Part shown: positions 8,703-16,831 of the stretch, piece after piece
Numbering within the stretch: the stretch's first letter is position 1
Layout: every line of letters starts with the position of its first letter
DNA from: Larkinella sp965227735
GTDB taxonomy: Bacteria > Bacteroidota > Bacteroidia > Cytophagales > Spirosomataceae
Reading direction: 5' to 3'
Assembly: GCF_965227735.1 (NCBI RefSeq)
Contig: NZ_OZ245776.1
Coordinates: 6,820,001-6,884,000, forward strand
DNA: 64,000 nt
Position numbers and translations under genes: made by a program
The notes under the pieces: generated by a model
The model's input: the letters and a program-made list of their open reading frames with translations, nothing else
What the model was told of the DNA's origin: nothing
Database searches by the model: none

Positions 8703-11663
8703 ATGTCATTCTTACATCAAGTGGCCCAACACATCTTCCAGAACCATCAAACGCGGATGGACGATGTGTGGGTGATCGTGCCGACCCGCCGGGCGGTTTC
8801 CACCTTTCAGCAACACCTTAGCCAGCAATCCGATACGCCGTTTTTGTCACCGCACGTGCTGGCGGTCGACGACTTCATCATGCAGAGCGCGGGCGTCCTG
8901 CAAATCGATCCGGTCAGTCTGTTGTTCGAACTGTTTGAAGTTTTCAAAGAAATTGACGACACGCTGGAATTCGGGCGGTTTTTGAACTGGGCGAGTATTC
9001 TGCTCACCGACTTCGACCGCATCGATCAGTACATGATTTCTCCTTCCGAGCTGTTCAGCTACATGACGGCGGCCAAAGCCCTCGAACGCTGGCGGCTCGA
9101 TCTGCCCGACGGCCGGGTTGGAGCTAAGCTCGAAACCGTCGGAACACAACGGTATTTTAAGCTCTTCGAAAACCTTCAAACCGCCTATGAGGCTCTGCAC
9201 GAGCGGCTTTTGTCGAAAGGCTGGGCCTATCGCGGCATGGCTTATCGGTTGCTGGCCAATCAGGTGGAAGACCTGGTGCGTGACAACCCGGCGTGTGAAA
9301 AGCTATATTTCGTGGGATTCAATGCCCTGAGCCGGTCGGAAGAGCAGATTGTAAAAACGCTCCTGAAGGCGCAGAAGGCCGAAATGCTGTGGGACACGGA
9401 CGCGTATTACATGCAGTCGAAGCGGCAGGAAGCCGGAAAAATGCTGCGGAACTACAAACGGGACGGCTGGAGCGGCCCCTGGACCTGGGAAGGAAACGGG
9501 CTGACCGAAACGCCCAAACACATCCAGGTCATCGGCGTTCCGAATGCCAGCATGCAGGCCAAAGTCGCCAGCCAGCTCTATCGCCAACATGCCGATTCTG
9601 AAACCGACACCGGAACGACGGCTTTGATTCTGGGCGACGAAACCTTGTTGTTACCGGTTTTATATTCGCTCGGCGGCTCGGTAACGGATCTGAACGTGAC
9701 GATGGGGCTTTCGTTGCAGAATTCGCACCTGTTTACGCTGGTCGATGCCCTGTTTGAAATGCAGCGAACCGTGGCGGCTTTTCAGAAGAAAGACGGCAGT
9801 GGCACGGTCTACATTCCCAAATTCAACCACCGGCACGTTGTCAAAGTCCTCAATCACCCGTTTATCCGGCAGTATGAATTGTCGGGTTTGAAAGCGTCGG
9901 CGGGGGCGCCAAACCGCATGGTTCAGAAAGCCATCAACACCATTACGACGGATAATCTGGTGTATCTGGACGAAAAGCAGTTGCTGGCGATGGGCGAAAA
10001 CAGCCCGCTGTTTCAGGTGTTGTTCCGCCGTTGGCCGGACGACAAACCGCTGGTGGTCATTCACCAGTTTTATGCCTTGATCGAGGTGTTGCGGGATGTG
10101 TACACCGACCAGCAGGACGCCATCGAAACCGAATATCTCTATTTATTTCAGAATTTGCTTCGCCAGTTGGAAACGACGCTCGAACGCGAACAACGGAATG
10201 AACTGGTGACGATCAGAAGCTTGAAGCAGTTTCTGTATGAACTGATCCGGCAAACCAGCATCCCGTTTGAAAGCGAAGGCGGTAGCGCTTTGCAGGTGAT
10301 GGGAATGCTCGAAACCCGGGCGCTGGATTTCGAACACCTGATTATTTTGTCGGTAAACGAGGGCGTTTTACCCCAGTCGCGGAAACTGAATTCCCTGATC
10401 CCGTTCGATGCCTGTATGGAAGTTGGTTTGCCGACCTACCAGGATCAGGAATCGGTGATGTCGTATCACTTCTACCGCTTGCTGCAACGGGCCAAAAAAG
10501 TCTCGTTGCTCTATGTTACTTCGGCCGATGCGTACGGGACCAGCAAGGGCGAGAAAAGCCGGTTTATCCGCCAGATCGAACACGAACTCGTTCCGGCTTC
10601 CGGGGGCAATGTGACCATCAGCTACCCCAGTGTGCGGTTTGGCAAGGCGGCCGATCAAAAGTCGGCTTTGTTACCCTACGATACGCTCGAAATTCCAAAA
10701 AGTGATGCGATTCTGGCGAAGTTGCGGGAGGATTTGATGGGGCGATTCAGTTCGGCCAAAAACCGGGTATTCGGTGGAATGTACCCCACCTCGCTGAATA
10801 ATTTCATGAGCTGTTCGCTCAAGTATTATTTCAGCCGGGTGATCAGCATGCAGGAAGACGACGAGGTCAGCGATGAGATGGATGCCGCCGAATTCGGACA
10901 GTGGATTCACAACACGCTGGAAGCCCTCGATCAGGAATACCGCATGGCGGGCGCGGAGGTGACAACCGAACGCGTTGTGGAAAAATTGAAGCTGAAATAC
11001 GACGAAGCGTTTGTGAACCGGGTGACCGAATCGGGCATGAACCGCCTGCTCTACAAGGTGGCGGAAGACCTGATGGTGCGGTTCAATGTCCTGCAGGTGG
11101 AACGCTACGGGAAAAACCTGGAGGTGTTGCAAACGGAAGAAGAATGGGATACGGAGCTGGAGGTCGAAACCGCCATCGGTCCTTTGCGCATCCGGATTGC
11201 CGGAAAAATCGACCGGGTCGAGCGACTTCGCCAACCCGACGGTACGGTGCTGATTCGGGTGGCCGATTACAAAACCGGGAAGATCGAAGCCCGGGATGCC
11301 GACGTCAGAACCATGGAACTCCTGCTGACCGACGCCCAGAAAGACAAGGCGCGGCAGTTGTGGTTATACCAGTATCTGGTGTACAAAAAGATGCTGCAAA
11401 ACAAGGGATTGCAGTTTGGCAATGAGTGGATCGACGGCACGAACACCCGGGTCGTGGCCGGTTTTTACTCTTTCCGCAACATGGAGGGCGGTTTTATGGA
11501 GAACAAACTGCATCTGGGTACGCCCGAAGAATTCGTGGTTGAAACGGAAGTTCACCTCCGCAAAATCATCACGGATTTGTTCGACCCCGGCCAGCCTTTC
11601 CAGAAAACCAGCGACAAAAAGATCTGCGAATGGTGTGCGTATCGGAAACTGTGTGGGCGGTAA
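8703..11663 (+). CDS. AddB/RecB-like nuclease with iron-sulfur staple
   Basis: A 986-residue protein of the PD-(D/E)XK superfamily fused to an apparently degenerate helicase core, as in AddB. The N-terminal part contains VIVPTRRAV but no Walker A GxGKT, so helicase activity is doubtful. The C-terminal nuclease carries D837 (GKIDRV) and the D855-Y-K857 motif (DYKTG). Four cysteines, C704 and C975-x2-C978-x5-C984, match the spacing of the 4Fe-4S staple seen in AddB-type nucleases. It probably processes DNA ends for recombination. No addA-like partner lies adjacent. The gene is alone between two hairpin repeats. Confidence 0.82.
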   Translation: MSFLHQVAQHIFQNHQTRMDDVWVIVPTRRAVSTFQQHLSQQSDTPFLSPHVLAVDDFIMQSAGVLQIDPVSLLFELFEVFKEIDDTLEFGRFLNWASILLTDFDRIDQYMISPSELFSYMTAAKALERWRLDLPDGRVGAKLETVGTQRYFKLFENLQTAYEALHERLLSKGWAYRGMAYRLLANQVEDLVRDNPACEKLYFVGFNALSRSEEQIVKTLLKAQKAEMLWDTDAYYMQSKRQEAGKMLRNYKRDGWSGPWTWEGNGLTETPKHIQVIGVPNASMQAKVASQLYRQHADSETDTGTTALILGDETLLLPVLYSLGGSVTDLNVTMGLSLQNSHLFTLVDALFEMQRTVAAFQKKDGSGTVYIPKFNHRHVVKVLNHPFIRQYELSGLKASAGAPNRMVQKAINTITTDNLVYLDEKQLLAMGENSPLFQVLFRRWPDDKPLVVIHQFYALIEVLRDVYTDQQDAIETEYLYLFQNLLRQLETTLEREQRNELVTIRSLKQFLYELIRQTSIPFESEGGSALQVMGMLETRALDFEHLIILSVNEGVLPQSRKLNSLIPFDACMEVGLPTYQDQESVMSYHFYRLLQRAKKVSLLYVTSADAYGTSKGEKSRFIRQIEHELVPASGGNVTISYPSVRFGKAADQKSALLPYDTLEIPKSDAILAKLREDLMGRFSSAKNRVFGGMYPTSLNNFMSCSLKYYFSRVISMQEDDEVSDEMDAAEFGQWIHNTLEALDQEYRMAGAEVTTERVVEKLKLKYDEAFVNRVTESGMNRLLYKVAEDLMVRFNVLQVERYGKNLEVLQTEEEWDTELEVETAIGPLRIRIAGKIDRVERLRQPDGTVLIRVADYKTGKIEARDADVRTMELLLTDAQKDKARQLWLYQYLVYKKMLQNKGLQFGNEWIDGTNTRVVAGFYSFRNMEGGFMENKLHLGTPEEFVVETEVHLRKIITDLFDPGQPFQKTSDKKICEWCAYRKLCGR

Positions 11664-11672
11664 AGTTAAATT

Positions 11673-11769
11673 GAAATTTTAAATGTAAAATGGTGAATGT
11701 TAAGTGTAAATGGAGTTGCCAACCGGAGACTTTAACATTTAACATTCACCATTTTACATTTAATATTTC
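11673..11769. repeat. Intergenic hairpin, GATGAATGTTAAATGTAAA family
   Basis: Arms 11673-11710 and 11731-11769 pair over about 38 bases with few mismatches around a 20-base loop. The core ATGGTGAATGTTAAGTGTAAA recurs in the hairpins at 25868-25972, 43695-43790 and 51088-51188. It lies between two convergent genes (nuclease and DUF1801), so it may act as a bidirectional terminator. Confidence 0.75.
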
Positions 11770-11807
11770 CTAAAAAGCGGGAAAAGGTTACTGAAATTCA
11801 GGCAAAA

Positions 11808-12194
11808 TCATCCTCTCTTTTTATGAAAGATAGCCGGTTTTTCCTTCGAGGTTTCATTGAGTAGAATCGCTTCCTGCAATAGTTCCCGGATTAGGTCTTC
11901 GTTTACGTCGTTGGCCTGGACAATCAGCGACTTGACCGTTCGGCGGCCACGGCCCTCGAGGGCACCCTGTTCGTTGGCTAATTCATAACCCCTCAGGAAA
12001 CAAAGGTCGACGGCGACCTCCGGTGTTCGGAGCGGATTGAGGTAACACAAATGGCCTTTATGAAAATAAAAAGGTACGCCCCAGCTCATTTTTTCCTGAA
12101 CTTTTGGGGACGCTTCCAGGATTAATCGACGTATTTGGTCCAATAGGCGATGAATTTCGGGTGTTTGTCGATTAATGTATTCTTCAACTGTCAT
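11808..12194 (-). CDS. DUF1801 domain protein
   Basis: A 128-residue soluble protein of the DUF1801 (YdhG-like) fold. MTVEEYINRQTPEIHRLLDQIRRLI gives the N-terminal helix, followed by EKMSWGVPFYFHKGHLCYL, the usual core motif, and an Arg-rich segment GRGRRTVKSLIV. Relatives are described as possible iron-chaperone-like or nucleic-acid-associated proteins, but no activity can be assigned here. Single gene, convergent with the nuclease across a hairpin repeat, and divergent from the RND adaptor gene. Confidence 0.75.
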   Translation of the reverse strand: MTVEEYINRQTPEIHRLLDQIRRLILEASPKVQEKMSWGVPFYFHKGHLCYLNPLRTPEVAVDLCFLRGYELANEQGALEGRGRRTVKSLIVQANDVNEDLIRELLQEAILLNETSKEKPAIFHKKRG

Positions 12195-12282
12195 GGCTTG
12201 TTGTAATGGAGTAATTTCGGTGCTAAGTTAGCTGAAAAATCAGATTCCGACAGTAGGCACACGGTTTGATGCAACTTTCTCA

Positions 12283-13479
12283 ATGGGCGCAATACCGCGT
12301 CCGCTTCAACATACTATCTCTGTGAAAAGGTGGATTGCTATTATTTTGGTGGTGCTGGTGGTTTGTGGCATCATTTATTACAACAAGACTTCTAAAAAGC
12401 AACCGGGTGAAGCAGCCAGTGGCGGTCGGGGAGGTGCTCCCTCCGGACAGGCCGGTGGTGGCCGGGCGGGCGGTGGCGGCCCGACGGCAGTCAATGTCTA
12501 TGTGGTTACTTCCCAAAATCTGAAAGACGAAGTAGTGGCTACGGGCTCCCTGCTGGCTTCTGAGCAGGTGGATATCTATCCCGAAATCTCGGGAAGAATT
12601 GTACAGTTAAACATTCAGGAGGGTCGAGCCGTTAAGCAGGGTACGCTGCTGGTGAAACTGTACGACGGTGATTTACAGGCGCAACTATTGAAGCTGAGAT
12701 CGCTCGAAGAAAACAACCGGCGCATCGAAGAACGCAACAAACAACTGCTGCAACGGGGCGGTATCAGCCAGCAGGAATATGATATTATTGTGACAAACCT
12801 GAAAGGGACGCTGGCCGACATTGAGGTGACGAAAGCAGCCCTTCGCCGGACCGAAATTCAGGCCCCTTTTTCCGGCACCATTGGTTTACGGAATGTGAGT
12901 TTAGGGGCGGTGGTGAGTCCGAATACATTGATTGCCAGATTGCAACAGACCAATTCGATGAAGCTGGATTTTTCAGTTCCTGAGAAATACAGCCCATCCG
13001 TAAAAGTAGGCAGTGTGATCTCGTTTCAGGTCGACGGTCTGGACAAAACGTTCAACGGGTCGGTGTATGCCATCGAACCCGGCGTGGAGGAAGCCACGCG
13101 GAACCTGCGCATTCGGGCACGGGTAGCCAACAATTCGTCCAGCCTGCGCCCCGGAACGTTCGCCAAGGTGAGTCTGGTCATCAATAATTCCCAGGCACTC
13201 GTGGTTCCAAGTCAGTCGGTGATTCCGCAAACGCGCGGTAGCCAGGTGGTGGTGATTGAAAACGGGAAAGCGGTTTTTAAAGATGTGAAGATCGGATTAC
13301 GGAACGCCAGCGTTGTAGAAATAACGCAGGGCTTGCAGAAGGGGGACACGGTGGCAACGACCGGCCTGATTTTCCTGCGACCGGAAGCGCCGGTTAAAGT
13401 GGCTAAAGTAGACCTGTTAACGGGTCAAAAGCAGCCGGAGCAAGGTTCAGCAGCGGGTAATAGTGCGAGCATGAATTAA
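12283..13479 (+). CDS. RND efflux periplasmic adaptor
   Basis: A 398-residue membrane-fusion protein linking an inner-membrane RND pump to an outer-membrane channel. A single N-terminal membrane anchor (IAIILVVLVVCGIIYY) lacks a lipobox Cys. A Gly-rich linker of about 30 residues follows, then the barrel-sandwich/lipoyl half (VDIYPEISGRIVQLNIQEG), a short alpha hairpin (residues 130-175), the second lipoyl half (IQAPFSGTIGLRNVSLG) and the beta-barrel (LKLDFSVPEKY type). GTG at 12322 is an alternative start that would still keep the anchor. It precedes its pump gene by 12 bases. No TolC gene accompanies them, so the channel must be encoded elsewhere or shared. Confidence 0.9.
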   Translation: MGAIPRPLQHTISVKRWIAIILVVLVVCGIIYYNKTSKKQPGEAASGGRGGAPSGQAGGGRAGGGGPTAVNVYVVTSQNLKDEVVATGSLLASEQVDIYPEISGRIVQLNIQEGRAVKQGTLLVKLYDGDLQAQLLKLRSLEENNRRIEERNKQLLQRGGISQQEYDIIVTNLKGTLADIEVTKAALRRTEIQAPFSGTIGLRNVSLGAVVSPNTLIARLQQTNSMKLDFSVPEKYSPSVKVGSVISFQVDGLDKTFNGSVYAIEPGVEEATRNLRIRARVANNSSSLRPGTFAKVSLVINNSQALVVPSQSVIPQTRGSQVVVIENGKAVFKDVKIGLRNASVVEITQGLQKGDTVATTGLIFLRPEAPVKVAKVDLLTGQKQPEQGSAAGNSASMN

Positions 13480-13491
13480 CGAACTAAACCA

Positions 13492-16400
13492 ATGAGTCTA
13501 CCTTCATTAAGCCTTCGGCGACCGGTTTTCGCCATGGTTATGTCGATTGTCATCATCCTTTTTGGTGTCATTGGCTTTACATTTCTGGGCGTTCGAGAAT
13601 ACCCGGCTATCGATCCGCCGATCATCTCGGTTCGGACCAGCTACGTGGGAGCGAATCCGGAAATTATCGAATCACAGATCACCGAGCCGATTGAAAAATC
13701 GCTCAACAGCATTGAAGGCATTCGGACCATCTCGTCGACCAGTGCGCTCGGAAGCAGTAACATCACCGTCGAGTTCGAACTGGGAGCCGACCTGGAGCGG
13801 GCCGCCAACGACGTGCGGGATAAAGTAGCTCAGTCGCAGCGGCAGCTTCCGCAGGACATTGATGCCCCACCGGTGGTGAGCAAGGCCGACGCTAACTCGG
13901 AGCCAATCATCTTCCTGCCCGTTCAAAGCACAACCCGCAATCCGATGCAGTTGTCGGATTATGTTGAAAATGTGTTGCAGGAACGGCTGCAAACCATTCC
14001 GGGGGTTAGCCAGGTCATGGTATACGGACTGAAAAGATCGGCCATGCGGCTCTGGATCGATCCGCACAAACTTTCGGCTTACCGATTGACCGCGCAGGAT
14101 ATTCAGGAAGCCCTAAACCGCCAGAATGTTGAATTGCCCGGCGGGAAAATTTACGGCAATAACACCGAACTAACGGTCAAGGCGGTAGGGCGGTTAACGA
14201 CTGAGGATGATTTTAACAACCTGATCATTCGGCAGACGGCCAACCAGATTATCCGGTTTAAAGATGTCGGGTATGCAGTTCTGGGGCCGGAGAATGAAGA
14301 ATCGGCCGCCAAACAGAACAATGCTTCCGGGGCTATTCTGGCCTTGATTCCGCAGCCTGGCGCAAACTATGTGGCGGTTGCGGATGAATTTTATAAACGG
14401 CTGGAGGATATCAAGCGCGATTTGCCGTCCGATATTCAGCTTTTGAATGGTGATGACAAAACGAAATTTATTCGCCAGTCCATTGAAGAAGTGGCCGAAA
14501 CCATCATCCTCTCCTTCATTCTGGTGGTTATCGTTATTTATCTGTTCTTCCGGGATTGGCTGATTTCCATTCGCCCGTTGATCGATATTCCCGTTTCGCT
14601 GATTGCGACATTCTTCATCATGTATATCTCGGGCTTCAGTATCAACGTTTTGACGCTGTTGGGGATCGTTCTGGCGACGGGGCTGGTGGTGGATGACGGG
14701 ATTGTGGTCACGGAAAATATCTTCAAGAAAATTGAAGAGGGTATGGAGTTGAAACGGGCTGCGAAGGAAGGTTCGGAAGAGATTTTCTTTGCGGTTATTT
14801 CGACCTCGGCCACTTTATCCATCGTTTTCCTACCCGTTATCTTTCTGGAAGGGTTTACCGGGCGTCTTTTCCGCGAATTTGGGGTCGTCGTTGCGAGTTC
14901 GGTATTGATTTCTGCCTTCGTTTCCCTAACCCTGACGCCGGTTCTGAGTGTATTGCTGGTGAGCAAAGACCAGGGCAAAGGATCGTGGTTTTATCAGAAA
15001 ACCGAACCGTTTTACCAATGGCTCGACCGGAGCTACCGCTCTTCGCTGACGACCTTTATGGGCCGTCGCTGGCTGGCCGTAGGCATCATTGGTATTTGTT
15101 TAAGCATCATTTTCTGGATCGGCTCTTCTCTGAAGTCCGAGTTGGCTCCCATGGAAGACCGCAGCCGGATCCGGGTGCCCATTACTGCTCCGGAAGGAAC
15201 CAGCTACGAAGCCATGACCCGGATTACCGAACGGGTAAACCAGTTTGTGATGGATTCGATCCCTGAACTGAACTACACCTTTAGCGTCATTGCGCCGGGT
15301 AACTCGGCGGCTGGTGCGGTTAACTCCGGATTTATATCGCTCAATCTGGTTGAACCCAATGAACGCAAACGGTCACAACAGGAAATCACGGACTATCTGG
15401 GCAAGTACCTGAGAAGCTCCAGTGAAGCCCGGATGAATGCGACCCAGGAGCAAACCATCCAGGTTGGCCGGCGTGGGGGTGGTTTGCCGGTACAGTTTGT
15501 GATCCAGAACCTTAATTTTGATAAACTTCAGCAAAACCTGCCGAAGTTTATGGATGAAGTGCAGAAAGATCCGACTTTTCAGGGTTTTGACGTCGATTTG
15601 AAATTCAATAAACCGGAATTGAACATTACGATTGACCGGGAGAAAGCCACTAGTTTGGGCGTGACCGTACAGGATGTGGCCCAGACCCTTCAGTTGGCAT
15701 TGAGCAACCGTCGGCTGGCGTATTTTCTGATGAATGGAAAGCAGTATCAGGTGATTGGCCAGGTGGCGCGGGATGACCGTGACGAGCCGGTTGACCTGGC
15801 CTCGTTTTATGTTCGGAATAATTCGGGCAACCTGATCCAGTTGGACAACCTGGTGAAATTTGCCGAAGTGTCCAGCCCGGCCCAGGTGTATCACCACAAC
15901 CGGTTTAAATCCGCCACCGTATCGGCCGGGCTAGCTCCCGGTAAAACCATCGGCGATGGGGTGGATGCCATGAACGCCATCGCGGCCCGAACGCTCGATG
16001 AAACGTTCCAGACCGAACTGTCGGGTTCTTCCCGGGATTATGCCGAAAGCTCGTCGAACACCCTGTTCGCCTTCCTGCTGGCATTGGTGTTGATTTACCT
16101 GATTCTGGCGGCTCAGTTCGAGAGTTTCACCGATCCGTTCATCATCATGCTGACCGTGCCGCTCGCCATTGCCGGGGCCGTTCTCTCGTTATATGTATTT
16201 AATCAGACAATGAATATCTTTTCGCAGATCGGTATCATTATGCTCATCGGTCTGGTGACGAAAAACGGTATTCTGATTGTTGAGTTCGCGAATGAAAAAC
16301 GCAAAGAGGGCATGGACCGGTTTGAAGCGGCCATCGAAGCGTCTGCCCTCCGGCTTCGTCCCATTCTGATGACCAGTCTGGTAACGGCCTGTGGTGCCTT

Positions 16401-16650
16401 GCCGATTGCATTGGGTCTGGGAGCGGCAGCCAAAAGTCGTATTCCGCTTGGCGTCGTTATTGTGGGGGGAATTATTTTCTCTCTGGTATTGACACTGTTT
16501 GTCATTCCGGCCATGTACTCGTTCCTGTCGCGGTATAAAATCGTGGACAATTCGGCGTATGAAGATCACCCGCAGCCGCTCCAACCGTCGCCGGAGCCGG
16601 AAACGCCGGTCAAACGAAAAAGCGAGGAACTACACCAGGAAGAAGTTTAA
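13492..16650 (+). CDS. HAE1-type RND multidrug efflux pump
   Basis: A 1052-residue proton-driven inner-membrane exporter of the AcrB/MexF family. It has TM1 at the N-terminus (FAMVMSIVIILFGVIGF), two large periplasmic loops, and two sets of TM helices. The proton-relay motif in TM4 is intact (ATGLVVDDGIVVTENI, with the Asp pair as in AcrB). The motif GLVTKNGILIVEFANE in the second half is also typical. An acidic Pro-rich tail follows the last TM. Substrate cannot be read from sequence; the DD motif points to the drug/lipophile branch, unlike the metal-type pump at 33543-36701. It forms an operon with the adaptor and ends at a strong terminator. Confidence 0.92.
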   Translation: MSLPSLSLRRPVFAMVMSIVIILFGVIGFTFLGVREYPAIDPPIISVRTSYVGANPEIIESQITEPIEKSLNSIEGIRTISSTSALGSSNITVEFELGADLERAANDVRDKVAQSQRQLPQDIDAPPVVSKADANSEPIIFLPVQSTTRNPMQLSDYVENVLQERLQTIPGVSQVMVYGLKRSAMRLWIDPHKLSAYRLTAQDIQEALNRQNVELPGGKIYGNNTELTVKAVGRLTTEDDFNNLIIRQTANQIIRFKDVGYAVLGPENEESAAKQNNASGAILALIPQPGANYVAVADEFYKRLEDIKRDLPSDIQLLNGDDKTKFIRQSIEEVAETIILSFILVVIVIYLFFRDWLISIRPLIDIPVSLIATFFIMYISGFSINVLTLLGIVLATGLVVDDGIVVTENIFKKIEEGMELKRAAKEGSEEIFFAVISTSATLSIVFLPVIFLEGFTGRLFREFGVVVASSVLISAFVSLTLTPVLSVLLVSKDQGKGSWFYQKTEPFYQWLDRSYRSSLTTFMGRRWLAVGIIGICLSIIFWIGSSLKSELAPMEDRSRIRVPITAPEGTSYEAMTRITERVNQFVMDSIPELNYTFSVIAPGNSAAGAVNSGFISLNLVEPNERKRSQQEITDYLGKYLRSSSEARMNATQEQTIQVGRRGGGLPVQFVIQNLNFDKLQQNLPKFMDEVQKDPTFQGFDVDLKFNKPELNITIDREKATSLGVTVQDVAQTLQLALSNRRLAYFLMNGKQYQVIGQVARDDRDEPVDLASFYVRNNSGNLIQLDNLVKFAEVSSPAQVYHHNRFKSATVSAGLAPGKTIGDGVDAMNAIAARTLDETFQTELSGSSRDYAESSSNTLFAFLLALVLIYLILAAQFESFTDPFIIMLTVPLAIAGAVLSLYVFNQTMNIFSQIGIIMLIGLVTKNGILIVEFANEKRKEGMDRFEAAIEASALRLRPILMTSLVTACGALPIALGLGAAAKSRIPLGVVIVGGIIFSLVLTLFVIPAMYSFLSRYKIVDNSAYEDHPQPLQPSPEPETPVKRKSEELHQEEV

Positions 16651-16651
16651 C

Positions 16652-16686
16652 AACGAAAAAACCGGCTCATCGCCGGTTTTTTCGTT
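16652..16686 (+). terminator. Rho-independent terminator after the RND operon
   Basis: AACGAAAAAACCGGC and GCCGGTTTTTTCGTT form a perfect 15-bp stem around TCATC, with six T on the 3' side. It lies directly after the pump stop codon. Bases 16687-16831 show nothing further. Confidence 0.85.
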
Positions 16687-16831
16687 TGGAGGAACCCATT
16701 CACGGTTTCCGTCCCTGACCAGCCGGGCCGTCAGCGTCAATGGCGTCAGAAAACCGGGTTAAATGGGCCATTTTGTTGTCCTTGGATGTCACAGTGCGCT
16801 ATGGAAACGCCTTCTATCGATTTTTTTAGTC

